Below, piece by piece: positions 27,396 to 36,197 of a stretch of DNA of 64,000 nt. Below the pieces are notes generated by a model. That model ran no database searches. It had not been told where the DNA came from and worked only from the letters and a program-made list of their open reading frames with translations. Where the stretch lies: the NCBI GenBank assembly GCA_016708925.1, contig JADJET010000008.1, positions 94,555 through 158,554 of the forward strand, written 5' to 3'. Every line of letters begins with the position of its first letter. Positions within the stretch are counted from its first letter, which is position 1. The DNA is from Gammaproteobacteria bacterium (GTDB lineage: Bacteria > Pseudomonadota > Gammaproteobacteria > Pseudomonadales > Porticoccaceae). The position numbers and the translations under genes are program-made.

Positions 27396-28937
27396 ATGAC
27401 TGGTACCACAGCGACACCGATCGTCGAGATCGGCAGCGGCAAGTTGCAGGGCAATGAAAAGGGTGGCGTGCTGGCATTCAAGGGCATTCCCTATGCGGCG
27501 CCGCCGGTCGGCGAACGGCGCTGGCTGCCGCCGGCGGACCCGCTGCCCTGGGCCGGGGTGCGCGCTGCCGGTGAATTCGGCGCCTGGGCGCCGCAGAACA
27601 AGGGCGCGCTGGACGATGTCATGGGCGCCGAAGTCGGCGCGCAATCCGAAGACTGCCTGAGCCTCAATATCTGGACGCCCGGGCTCGCCGGCAAGCGGCC
27701 GGTGATGGTGTGGATCCACGGCGGCGGCTTCACCATCGGCTCGGGCGCCCAGGGTATCTACGAGGGCGGCACCCTTGCCCGCCACGGCGACGTGGTGGTG
27801 GTCACCATCAATTACCGGCTGGGAATCCTGGGGTTCGCGCCGCTTGCCGCGGTGACCGGTGGCCGCATTCCGGCGACCGGCAATGAGGGGCTGCTCGATC
27901 AGGTCAAGGCGCTGGCCTGGGTGCGCGACAACATTGCGCATTTCGGCGGCGATCCCGGCAATGTCACCATCTTCGGCGAATCCGCCGGCGGCATGAGCGT
28001 CGGCAACCTGCTCGCCCTGCCCGCCGCGCGGGGGTTGTTTCACAAGGCGATTCCCCAGTCCGGCGCCTGTCACACCTGCGCCGACCCCGGGACCGCCCTG
28101 CGGCGTGGCGAGGCCATCCTCAAGGCCATGGAGCTCGACGCCGATGGCCTGCGCAAGGCCCCGTTCGCCGACCTGCTGCGCGCCCAGCGCCTGCTGGAAG
28201 GCGGGCGCGTCGAAGGCTATCCCCTGGCCGTGATCGGGGGCCTGCCGTTCATGCCGGTGGCGGACGGCGTGGTCATGCCCCACAACCCCATCGATGCGGT
28301 GGCGGCGGGCGTTGCCGCCGGTATCCCGGTGCTGGCGGGCAGTACGCTGGATGAGTGGAAGCTGTTCGGTATTCCGGCCAAGGCCATCCAGCAACTTGAC
28401 GAAGCCGGCCTCGCCAAACGCCTGGGTTACCTGGTGGGCGACGAGCACACGCCCGGCCTGGTCGCCGCCTACCGCGCCGCGCTGCCGGCGCGCGGGATCG
28501 AGCCGAGTGTTCCCGAAATCTTCATGGCGATCCAGACCGACCGCATTTTCCGCATTCCGGCGTTGCGTCTGCTGGAGCGCCAGCGCCCCCACGAGGCGCG
28601 GGTGTTCAATTACCTGTTCGACTGGTGTTCACCCGCGATTGGTGGGCGCCTGGGTTCGCCCCACGCGGTGGAGCTTGCCTATGTGTTCGGCACCTACACC
28701 AAGCCGGGAGCGGAAAAATTCTACGGCGAAGGGGAGGGCGCCGCCGCCCTGGCGACCATGACCATGGATGCCTGGACGCGGTTCGCCCACGAGGGCGATC
28801 CCGGCTGGCCCGCCTATGAGACCGGGAAGCGCACCACCGCGCTGCTCGGCGCCAGTCGGCGCATCCTCGACAAGCCCCTGGAAGCCGAGCGCCGCGCCTG
28901 GGAGCAGGTGCCGGACCGCTGGCTGGGATCGCTCTGA
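27396..28937 (+). CDS. Type-B carboxylesterase/lipase family protein
   Basis: 513 residues; ATG 27396. N-terminal KGIPYAAPPVGERRWLPPADP and QSEDCLSLNIWTPG are the carboxylesterase type-B signatures. Oxyanion-hole glycines are in VWIHGGGFTIGSG. The catalytic Ser is in TIFGESAGGMSVGNLLALP near residue 195; the Glu is in the region after WKLFG, and a C-terminal His lies in the HAVELAYVFG region. It hydrolyses ester bonds (para-nitrobenzyl-esterase-like); no signal peptide, so cytosolic. It follows DUF1285 by 86 bp and ends before a strong hairpin. Confidence 0.9.
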   Translation: MTGTTATPIVEIGSGKLQGNEKGGVLAFKGIPYAAPPVGERRWLPPADPLPWAGVRAAGEFGAWAPQNKGALDDVMGAEVGAQSEDCLSLNIWTPGLAGKRPVMVWIHGGGFTIGSGAQGIYEGGTLARHGDVVVVTINYRLGILGFAPLAAVTGGRIPATGNEGLLDQVKALAWVRDNIAHFGGDPGNVTIFGESAGGMSVGNLLALPAARGLFHKAIPQSGACHTCADPGTALRRGEAILKAMELDADGLRKAPFADLLRAQRLLEGGRVEGYPLAVIGGLPFMPVADGVVMPHNPIDAVAAGVAAGIPVLAGSTLDEWKLFGIPAKAIQQLDEAGLAKRLGYLVGDEHTPGLVAAYRAALPARGIEPSVPEIFMAIQTDRIFRIPALRLLERQRPHEARVFNYLFDWCSPAIGGRLGSPHAVELAYVFGTYTKPGAEKFYGEGEGAAALATMTMDAWTRFAHEGDPGWPAYETGKRTTALLGASRRILDKPLEAERRAWEQVPDRWLGSL

Positions 28938-28945
28938 GCGGGTCG

Positions 28946-28992
28946 GCCAGCGATGGGCGGCGCCCGGAAGGATGCCGCCCGCTCTCGCTGGC
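28946..28992 (+). terminator. Long hairpin after the carboxylesterase gene
   Basis: GCCAGCGA-T-GGGCGGC pairs with GCCGCCC-GCTC-TCGCTGGC across a 12-nt loop, starting 9 bp after the stop codon. No poly-T tail. Probably a terminator or transcript-stabilising structure. Confidence 0.45.
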
Positions 28993-29008
28993 ACTGATCG
29001 CCATTGAG

Positions 29009-29032
29009 GAATAAGAAAACAAATATTTATTC
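29009..29032 (+). promoter_or_regulatory. AT-rich inverted repeat upstream of the sulfate operon
   Basis: GAATAA (29009-29014) and TTATTC (29027-29032) flank an A/T-only-like core, in an otherwise GC-rich region 140 bp before sbp. TTAT...ATAA-type sites are known for the LysR regulator CysB, which activates sulfate uptake genes. The assignment to CysB is inference. Confidence 0.35.
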
Positions 29033-29173
29033 TTTTGATCGATAAGTTGGGTCCGTTATCGTGCCGCCAGGAAATACCGAGCCGCTGTCCCGCAGGGCCA
29101 GCGCTCTTTGCCTGACGGCCCTCATGCCCAGTGTGCTCTGGGGCGAGCGTCGTCCGCCGACCGAGCCTGCTGA

Positions 29174-30184
29174 ATGTTCCGAAAGTTCCTTCTCTTCGCC
29201 ACCCTTGCCTTGCCGCTCGCCGCCCAGGCAGGGGTGGAGCTGCTCAATGTGTCCTACGACCCGACCTACAAGCTGTACAAGGAGTACAACCGGGCGTTTG
29301 CCGAGTACTGGCAGGAACAGACCGGCGTTGCGGTGACGATCAAGCAGTCCCACGGCGGTTCCGGCAAACAGGCGCGGGCGGTGATCGATGGCTTGCGCGC
29401 CGATGTGGTGACCCTGGCACTCGCCAGCGATATCGACGCGATTGCCGCGCGCAGCGGCAAGCTTTCCGCCGACTGGCAGACGCGGTTGCCGAACCACAGC
29501 GTGCCCTACACCTCGACCATCGTGTTTCTGGTACGCAAGGGCAATCCGCGCCAGATCCGCGACTGGGATGATCTGGTGCGCCCCGGTGTGGCCGTGATCA
29601 CGCCCAATCCCAAGACTTCGGGCGGCGCGCGCTGGAACTACCTCGCCGCCTGGGCTTACGCGAAGAAGCATCTGGAAGGCGAGGCTGCGGTGCGGGATTT
29701 CATCGCCCGGCTCTATCGCAATGTGCCGGTGCTCGATACTGGCGCACGCGGCTCAACCACGACCTTTACCCAGCGCGGCATCGGCGATGTCCTGGTTTCC
29801 TGGGAGAGCGAAGCCTTGCTGGCATTGCACGAGCTGCCGCCGGGCCAGTTCGAAATCGTTACGCCGTCGCTGTCGATTCTGGCCGAACCGCCGGTGGCGG
29901 TGGTGGAAAGCAATGCCGCCAGGCACGGGACCAGCGCCATCGCCCGCGCGTATCTGGAATATCTCTATTCGCCGGTGGGCCAGCGTCTGGCGGCGCGGCA
30001 TTATTACCGCCCGGTCGCGCCCGCACACGCCGATCCGGCCGACCTTGCCCGCTTCCCGCAACTGGAACTGGCGACGGTGGCCGAGTTTGGCGGTTGGCAA
30101 CAGGCACAGCAGACCCATTTCGCGGAGGGCGGGGTGTTCGATCAGATTCTGGCCGCCGCCAGCAGCGGAGTGGCGATACCGTGA
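29174..30184 (+). CDS. sbp: Sulfate/thiosulfate ABC transporter periplasmic binding protein
   Basis: 336 residues with signal peptide LLFATLALPLAAQAG. Motifs match Sbp/CysP: LLNVSYDPTYKLYKEYNRAFAEYW, KQSHGGSGKQARAVIDGLRADVVTLALASDID and NPKTSGGARWNYLAAW. These residues line the sulfate pocket through main-chain amides and Ser/Thr side chains. It delivers sulfate or thiosulfate to CysTWA, encoded directly downstream (27-bp gap to cysT). The start at 29174 has only a weak ribosome-binding site (GAG), but the signal peptide supports it. Confidence 0.92.
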   Translation: MFRKFLLFATLALPLAAQAGVELLNVSYDPTYKLYKEYNRAFAEYWQEQTGVAVTIKQSHGGSGKQARAVIDGLRADVVTLALASDIDAIAARSGKLSADWQTRLPNHSVPYTSTIVFLVRKGNPRQIRDWDDLVRPGVAVITPNPKTSGGARWNYLAAWAYAKKHLEGEAAVRDFIARLYRNVPVLDTGARGSTTTFTQRGIGDVLVSWESEALLALHELPPGQFEIVTPSLSILAEPPVAVVESNAARHGTSAIARAYLEYLYSPVGQRLAARHYYRPVAPAHADPADLARFPQLELATVAEFGGWQQAQQTHFAEGGVFDQILAAASSGVAIP

Positions 30185-30210
30185 CGATTCGCCCGGGGAG
30201 TGTCTGAATC

Positions 30211-31113
30211 ATGAGGTCCGTTGTTGCGCCCCCCGCCGCCGGGCGCCCGCGTTCGGCGCTGCCCGGCTTCGGGCTTTCCCTGGGATTTGCGATCACCTAC
30301 CTGAGCCTGATCGTGCTGATCCCGCTGGCGGGGGTGTTTACCAAGGCGGCGGGGCTCGGCTGGGACGGCCTGTGGCAGGTGCTGGGCGAGCCGCGTGTGC
30401 TGAGCGCACTGAAATTGTCGTTCGGCACCGCGTTCGTCGCGGCCTGTGTCAACGCCGTGTTCGGCACGCTCGTCGCCTGGGTGTTCGTGCGCTACGAATT
30501 TCCCGGCAAGCGCCTGTTCGACGCCACCATCGATCTGCCCTTTGCGCTGCCGACGGCAGTGGCGGGCATCGCGCTCACGGCGCTCTATGCCGGTAACGGC
30601 TGGATTGGTCAGTGGCTCGAACCCGCCGGCATCAAAATCGCCTTCACCCCGCTCGGCATCGTGGTGGCGCTGACCTTCGTCGGTCTGCCGTTCGTGGTGC
30701 GCACCCTGGAACCGGTGCTGCGCGACGCCGAAAAAGAACTGGAAGAAGCCGCCGCATCGCTGGGCGCGACGCGCTGGCAGACGGTCACCCGGGTGATCCT
30801 GCCGGCCGTTTTGCCGGCGCTGGTGACCGGCTTCGCGCTGGCCTTTGCGCGCGGCGTGGGTGAATACGGCTCGGTGATCTTTATCGCCGGCAATCTGCCG
30901 CAGGTGTCCGAGATCGCGCCGCTGCTGATCATCATCAAGCTCGAAGAGCTCAACTACGGCGGCGCCGCGGCGGTGGCGGTTGCCATGCTGGTGATTTCCT
31001 TCACGCTGCTGCTGGCGATCAACACCCTGCAAGCCTGGTCGAATCGCCACCGGCAGCGCAGCCGCGCGGCGCCGGCGCTCCCGCATCCGGTATTGCAGGG
31101 GGAAGGCTCATGA
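30211..31113 (+). CDS. cysT: Sulfate ABC transporter permease subunit CysT
   Basis: 300 residues with about six transmembrane segments. It opens GFGLSLGFAITYLSLIVLIPLAGVFTKA. The binding-protein-dependent permease (EAA) loop reads EEAAASLGATRWQTVTRVILPAVLPALVTG, and GEYGSVIFIAGNLP is a CysT hallmark. Together with CysW it forms the inner-membrane channel. It overlaps cysW by 4 bp (ATGA). Confidence 0.92.
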   Translation: MRSVVAPPAAGRPRSALPGFGLSLGFAITYLSLIVLIPLAGVFTKAAGLGWDGLWQVLGEPRVLSALKLSFGTAFVAACVNAVFGTLVAWVFVRYEFPGKRLFDATIDLPFALPTAVAGIALTALYAGNGWIGQWLEPAGIKIAFTPLGIVVALTFVGLPFVVRTLEPVLRDAEKELEEAAASLGATRWQTVTRVILPAVLPALVTGFALAFARGVGEYGSVIFIAGNLPQVSEIAPLLIIIKLEELNYGGAAAVAVAMLVISFTLLLAINTLQAWSNRHRQRSRAAPALPHPVLQGEGS

Positions 31114-32015
31114 ACCAGGCCACCGACCACTCGCTGCTCGATCCGCCGCAGCTGCCCTTCGAGCCGCTGCTCCAGCGCAATGCCGTGGTCACCGAGCAGC
31201 CCTGGGTACGCTGGCTGCTCACCGCGGCGGCGCTGGTGTTCCTCGGCTTCTTTTTGCTGCTGCCGCTGGTCGGCGTATTCACTGAGGCGCTGCGCCATGG
31301 ACTCGGCGTGTATTGGCAAGCGTTGACGGATTCCGACGCCCTCGACGCGGTGCGTCTGACGCTGCTGGTGGCGGCGATCGCGGTGCCGCTCAACCTGGTC
31401 TTCGGTGTGGCCGCGGCCTGGGCCATCGCCAAGTTCGAATTTCGCGGCAAGACGCTGCTCACCACCCTGATCGACCTGCCGTTTTCGGTCTCGCCGGTAG
31501 TGGCGGGGCTGATTTACGTGCTGCTGTTCGGTGCCCAGGGCTGGTTTGGCCCCTGGCTGATCGCGCACGATCTGCAAATCATTTTCGCGGTGCCCGGCAT
31601 AGTGCTCGCCACGGTGTTCGTGACCTTTCCGTTCATCGCCCGCGAACTGATTCCGCTGATGCAGGAGCAGGGCAACGATGACGAGATGGCGGCGCTGTCC
31701 CTGGGCGCCAATGGCTGGCAGTGCTTTCGCTACGTCACCCTGCCCAACATCAAGTGGGGGCTGCTCTACGGCGTGCTGCTGTGCAATGCCCGCGCCATGG
31801 GCGAGTTCGGCGCGGTGTCGGTGGTGTCCGGACACATTCGCGGCGAGACCAACACCATGCCGCTGCATGTCGAGATTCTCTACAACGAATACAACTTCGC
31901 GGCCGCCTTCGCCGTGGCGTCGCTGCTGGCCGGTCTCGCGCTGGTCACGCTCGTGCTGAAATCGATACTGGAAGCCCGGCACGGTGGCGAGCTGTCCACC
32001 TCGCGCCGGCACTGA
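31110..32015 (+). CDS. cysW: Sulfate ABC transporter permease subunit CysW
   Basis: 301 residues with about six transmembrane segments: WLLTAAALVFLGFFLLLPLVGVF at the start, an EAA loop EMAALSLGANGWQCFRYVTLPNIKWGLLYG, and RAMGEFGAVSVVSGHIRGETNTMPLHVEILYNEY, which is diagnostic for CysW. It pairs with CysT and sits between cysT (4-bp overlap) and cysA (8-bp gap). Confidence 0.93.
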   Translation: MNQATDHSLLDPPQLPFEPLLQRNAVVTEQPWVRWLLTAAALVFLGFFLLLPLVGVFTEALRHGLGVYWQALTDSDALDAVRLTLLVAAIAVPLNLVFGVAAAWAIAKFEFRGKTLLTTLIDLPFSVSPVVAGLIYVLLFGAQGWFGPWLIAHDLQIIFAVPGIVLATVFVTFPFIARELIPLMQEQGNDDEMAALSLGANGWQCFRYVTLPNIKWGLLYGVLLCNARAMGEFGAVSVVSGHIRGETNTMPLHVEILYNEYNFAAAFAVASLLAGLALVTLVLKSILEARHGGELSTSRRH

Positions 32016-32023
32016 GGAGCGCC

Positions 32024-33148
32024 ATGGATATCCAGATACGCAACATCCACAAGCAGTTTGCCGGCTTTCCCGCGCTCGACGATGTCAGCCTCGCCGTGGG
32101 CTCGGGCGAATTGATCGCGCTGCTCGGGCCTTCCGGCTCCGGCAAGACCACGCTGCTGCGCATCATCGCCGGGCTGGAATTTCCGGATCGCGGGCAGATT
32201 CTGTTCGGTGGCGAAGACATGTCCCGGCGCGCGGTGCGCGAGCGGAACATCGGTTTTGTGTTTCAGCACTATGCGCTGTTCAAGCACATGACCGTGCTCG
32301 ACAACATCGCTTTCGGTCTCACCGTGCGGCGCAGAGCTTTGCGCCCGGCCCCGGCCGCGATCCGTGCCAAGGCACTGGAGTTGCTGGAGCTGGTGCAGCT
32401 TGGCGGTCTCGAACAGCGTTATCCGCATCAATTGTCCGGCGGCCAGAAACAGCGCGTGGCGCTGGCGCGCGCCCTGGCCATCGATCCGCGCGTGCTGCTG
32501 CTCGACGAGCCGTTCGGTGCCCTCGACGCCAAGGTGCGCAAGGACCTGCGGCGCTGGCTGCGCGAGCTGCATCAGCAGACCGGCTACACCACGGTGTTCG
32601 TCACCCACGATCAGGAAGAGGCGCTGGAACTGGCCGACCGCGTCGTCATCATGAATCGCGGTCGCATCGAGCAGGTCGGCACCGTGGACGATGTCTACGA
32701 GACACCCCGCACGCCTTTCGTGTTCGATTTTCTCGGCGACAGCAATGTACTCGACGCCGAAGTGCGCGGCCGCGAACTGCGTCTGCCGGGCGCTGGCGAA
32801 GCCCTGGTCACCGACAGCATCCATCCCGCCGGGCCAGTCGATCTGTATGTGCGGCCCGGCGATTTGCGCCTCGCCGAGCCGGGCAGGGCGGGCATCGACG
32901 TGCGCGTCACCGAAGTGCAGCGCACCGGGCCGATCGTGCGCGCGAGCGCGGATCTGGTCGCCAACGGCAGCGTGGTCAGCATTGAGCTGCCCCACCTGCA
33001 TCACGACGCGCCGGCATTCCGGGTCGGTGCGCAACTGCGCCTGCGCATGATGCAGTTCAGCGTTTACCCGGCGGCCAGAGGATCGCAAACCGGCCCCACC
33101 CAAACGCCGGCCAGGGAGCGCGAACCGGGTCAGCGTGGTCGCGGCTAG
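32024..33148 (+). CDS. cysA: Sulfate/thiosulfate ABC transporter ATP-binding protein CysA
   Basis: 374 residues; ATG 32024 with GAGGAG upstream. Starts MDIQIRNIHKQFAGFPALDDVSL. Walker A is GPSGSGKTTLLRI near residue 36, signature LSGGQKQRVALARAL near 138, and Walker B VLLLDEPFGALDAKVRKDLR near 158, followed by the H-loop VFVTHDQEEALELAD. A C-terminal TOBE-like domain (DLYVRPGDLRLAEP) matches CysA. It powers sulfate import. The stop codon overlaps the convergent chrA stop within a CTAG tetramer. Confidence 0.94.
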   Translation: MDIQIRNIHKQFAGFPALDDVSLAVGSGELIALLGPSGSGKTTLLRIIAGLEFPDRGQILFGGEDMSRRAVRERNIGFVFQHYALFKHMTVLDNIAFGLTVRRRALRPAPAAIRAKALELLELVQLGGLEQRYPHQLSGGQKQRVALARALAIDPRVLLLDEPFGALDAKVRKDLRRWLRELHQQTGYTTVFVTHDQEEALELADRVVIMNRGRIEQVGTVDDVYETPRTPFVFDFLGDSNVLDAEVRGRELRLPGAGEALVTDSIHPAGPVDLYVRPGDLRLAEPGRAGIDVRVTEVQRTGPIVRASADLVANGSVVSIELPHLHHDAPAFRVGAQLRLRMMQFSVYPAARGSQTGPTQTPAREREPGQRGRG

Positions 33149-34425
33149 CTCGGCCAAGCCAGTGCCACACCCGCCGCCGCGCACAGACCCAGCACGGGCA
33201 ACACGCCCAACCGCAGGGCAAAGGTCAACACCAGCGCCAGCACTGCCAATCCGAGCACCTGGGGGCGCAGACTGGACAGCTCCGGCACCAGCAGCGCGAG
33301 GCCGAAGTCGTCGATCCTGACGCTGTGCGCGAACACCAGATTCACCGCAAACCACAGTGCCAGATTGGCGATCACGCCCAGGACCGCGGCGGTGATGGCG
33401 GTCAGCGCGCCGGCCAGGCGCGGCCGGTGCAGCAGGCGCTCGACATGGGGCGCGCCCGCGAAAATCCACAAAAAACTCGGCAGAAACAGCACCCAGGTGG
33501 TCAACAGCGCGCCCGCGACCCCGGCCAGCAGCGCGTACTCGCCGCCGTGCGCCGCGCGCTGCGCCGCGAGAAAGCCGACGAACTGGGTCACCAGAATCAG
33601 CGGCCCGGGTGTGGTCTCGGCCAGGCCAAGGCCATTGAGCATTTCGCCGGGCGCGAGCCAGGCGTAGGTTTCCACCGCCTGCTGCGCGATGTACGAAAGC
33701 ACCGCATACGCGCCGCCGAAGGTGACCATGGCCACGGTCGAGAAAAACACCGCGATCTGACTCAACACATGATCGCCGCCCAGGGCGACACGCAGTCCCC
33801 CGACCGTCCCCAGCCACAGCAACAGGCACACCAGCGCGGCGGTAAAAGTCCCTGGACGCCGCACGGTCTCCGGCACCGGCGTGTGGGCCGGCGCCGTGCC
33901 CCGGGTGCTCACGAAGCCAATCGCGCCGGCGGCCAGCACCAGCCATGGAAAAGGCGCCGCGAAGACATACAGCGCGACGAATCCGGCCAGTGCGAGCAGC
34001 ACGTCGCGCCAGTCCTTCAGGGCGCGCCGGCCCAGGCGCACCAGGGCCTGCACCACGATGGCGAGCACGGCGGCCTTCACTCCGAGCAGCAGGCCATCCA
34101 CCAGCGGCAGCCCGCCCAGCAGGACATAGGCGAACGACAGCGCCAGCATGATCGCGGCGCCCGGCAGGATGAACAGCACGCCCGCCACCACGCCGCCGCG
34201 CACCCCGTGCATCAACCAGCCGACGTAAGTCGCCAGTTGCTGCGCTTCCGGACCGGGCAGCAGCATGCAGTAATTGAGCGCCTGCAAAAAACGGCGCTCA
34301 TCGATCCAGCCTTTTTCTTCCACCAGGATGCGGTGCATCAGCGCGATCTGGCCGGCCGGTCCGCCGAACGAGAGCCAGCCGATGCGCCACCAGACGGCAA
34401 CGGCGTCGCGGAAGGGGATCATCAT
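33145..34425 (-). CDS. chrA: Chromate transporter ChrA (two-domain)
   Basis: 426 residues from the ATG at 34425 (CGGAGC 7 nt upstream); a longer in-frame start at 34500 lacks support. Two homologous CHR halves, each with about six transmembrane helices: MIPFRDAVAVWWRIGWLSFGGPAGQIALMHR with RRFLQALNYCMLLPGPEAQQLATYVGW in the first, and SQIAVFFSTVAMVTFGGAYAVLSYIAQQAVE with GLAETTPGPLILVTQFVGF in the second. ChrA exports chromate, a sulfate analogue that enters through sulfate permeases, so its placement beside cysTWA is meaningful. Transcribed convergently to cysA. Confidence 0.92.
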   Translation of the reverse strand: MMIPFRDAVAVWWRIGWLSFGGPAGQIALMHRILVEEKGWIDERRFLQALNYCMLLPGPEAQQLATYVGWLMHGVRGGVVAGVLFILPGAAIMLALSFAYVLLGGLPLVDGLLLGVKAAVLAIVVQALVRLGRRALKDWRDVLLALAGFVALYVFAAPFPWLVLAAGAIGFVSTRGTAPAHTPVPETVRRPGTFTAALVCLLLWLGTVGGLRVALGGDHVLSQIAVFFSTVAMVTFGGAYAVLSYIAQQAVETYAWLAPGEMLNGLGLAETTPGPLILVTQFVGFLAAQRAAHGGEYALLAGVAGALLTTWVLFLPSFLWIFAGAPHVERLLHRPRLAGALTAITAAVLGVIANLALWFAVNLVFAHSVRIDDFGLALLVPELSSLRPQVLGLAVLALVLTFALRLGVLPVLGLCAAAGVALAWPS

Positions 34426-34523
34426 GAAGTTGCTCCGGAAGATGGCTTTGCTGCTGGCGGCAAGACCTTGCGGCTCGGCCCGGTGTGCCTGGGAAGACAT
34501 GGCTCACCAAGCCGATGGCAGGG

Positions 34524-35999
34524 TTAGTCCGCGGCAGCTACGGAGCTCGGCAGCCCCGCCGCCACATCCCGAAACGCCGCCAGCGCCGCTTCCAGATGGT
34601 CGATGATCTCCTGCTGCAACACATCGGGCGGCGGTAGGTCATCGAGGTTTTCCAGGCTGTCATCCTTCAGCCAGAAGATGTCGAGGCTCGCCTTGTCACG
34701 GGCCATCAGCTCCTCGTAACCGAAGTACCGGAAGCGTTCCGTTGCGCTGCGCTGGTGCCGGTTGTCCGGGTTGTAGCAGGCGATGAAATCCTGCAGGTCG
34801 TCCAGCTTCAGGGTCCGCGTCTTGAGCGTGAAGTGTCTGTTGGTGCGCAGGTCGTAGAACCACACGCCCTTGGTGTGAATCTGGCCGTCCTTGGGCTTCG
34901 CATCGAAGAACAGCACATTCGCCTTCACCCCCTGCGCGTAGAAGATGCCCGTCGGCAGGCGCAGCACGGTGTGGAGGTCGCAGTTTTCCAGCAATTTACG
35001 GCGAATCTTCTCGCCGGCGCCGCCTTCGAACAGCACGTTGTCGGGCAGCACCACGGCGGCTTTGCCATCCAGTTTCAGCAGGCTGACGATGTGCTGCAAA
35101 AAGTTGAGCTGCTTGTTCGAGGTGGTTTCCCAGAAATCCTGCCGCTCGTAGGTGAGTGCATCGCGATCCTCGACGCCATCCTCATTGGTGATGGTCATGC
35201 TGCTCTTCTTGCCGAAGGGCGGATTGGCCAGCACATAGTCCGCCTTCTGCTTCGGCTCCGTGATCAGTGCATCCGAGCGCTCCACCAGGGGCTCGCCGTC
35301 CAGCTCGCCGATGTTGTGCAGGAACAGGTTCATCAGGCACATGCGGCGGGTGTTGGGCACGATCTCGTTGCCGTGAAAGGTCCGGTCGCGCAGGAACTCT
35401 TTTTCGGCCTTGTTCAGCTTTGCCCCCGGTCGTGTCAGCCAGTTGTAGGCGCCTAGAAAGAATCCCCCGGTGCCGCAGGCCGGGTCGGCGATGGTCTTGC
35501 CCGGCTGCGGCTGCACGCATTCCACCATGGCTTCGATCAGGGGGCGCGGGGTGAAATACTGGCCGGCGCCGCTCTTGGTGTCCTCGGCGTTCTTTTGCAG
35601 CAGCCCTTCGTACAGATCGCCCTTGGTGTCGGTATCCAGGCTGATCCAGTTTTCGGCGTCGATCAGCTGCACCAGGCGTGACAGCTTGGCCGGGTCCTGA
35701 ATCTTGTTCTGCGCCTTGAAGAAGATCGCCCCCAGCATGCCCGGTTCCTGTCCCAGCCGGTGCAGCGTGGCCAGGTAGTGCGCCTCCAGCGGCTCGCCCA
35801 CCCGGGATTTCAGGCTGGCCCAGTCATGGCCCTTGGGAATGTGCGTGTCGCGGTTGTAGGGCTCCTGCGCGTATTCGTGCGCCAGCTTCAGGAACAGCAG
35901 GTAGGTGAGCTGTTCGAGGTAATCGCCATAACCCACGCCGTCGTCGCGCAGCGTGTGGCAGAAGTTCCAGACTTTCTGGACCAGGGTGGAGGTGTTCAT
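34524..35999 (-). CDS. hsdM: Type I restriction-modification system DNA methyltransferase subunit HsdM
   Basis: About 491 residues from the ATG at 35999 (a TTG lies one codon before). The N-terminal HsdM domain reads STLVQKVWNFCHTLRDDGVGYGDYLEQLTYLLFLKLAHE. The SAM-binding motif is TIADPACGTGGFFLGAYNWL near residue 170, and the catalytic N-P-P-F is in YVLANPPFGKKSS near residue 265, so it is an N6-adenine methylase. With two HsdM and one HsdS it forms the modification enzyme. It reads intact, while its partners hsdS and hsdR are damaged. It is 198 bp downstream of fic, with an AT-rich gap that may hold its own promoter. Confidence 0.93.
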   Translation of the reverse strand: MNTSTLVQKVWNFCHTLRDDGVGYGDYLEQLTYLLFLKLAHEYAQEPYNRDTHIPKGHDWASLKSRVGEPLEAHYLATLHRLGQEPGMLGAIFFKAQNKIQDPAKLSRLVQLIDAENWISLDTDTKGDLYEGLLQKNAEDTKSGAGQYFTPRPLIEAMVECVQPQPGKTIADPACGTGGFFLGAYNWLTRPGAKLNKAEKEFLRDRTFHGNEIVPNTRRMCLMNLFLHNIGELDGEPLVERSDALITEPKQKADYVLANPPFGKKSSMTITNEDGVEDRDALTYERQDFWETTSNKQLNFLQHIVSLLKLDGKAAVVLPDNVLFEGGAGEKIRRKLLENCDLHTVLRLPTGIFYAQGVKANVLFFDAKPKDGQIHTKGVWFYDLRTNRHFTLKTRTLKLDDLQDFIACYNPDNRHQRSATERFRYFGYEELMARDKASLDIFWLKDDSLENLDDLPPPDVLQQEIIDHLEAALAAFRDVAAGLPSSVAAAD

Positions 36000-36197
36000 C
36001 AAGTGCCCATCCAGTGAATTGAATTCAGTTACTACTTTGATACATAAAGGAAAATGTTCTTTTTACTGGCAGTTACCAGTCAGCTATCCGGTACTCATCA
36101 AGCAAATCAGAGTCCGACGCACCATACGCAACGCCAATTGAGTCCGAAATACTTTGTTTTTACATACGCAAAATAAGTTGTGTATGGCCGGGCGGAC

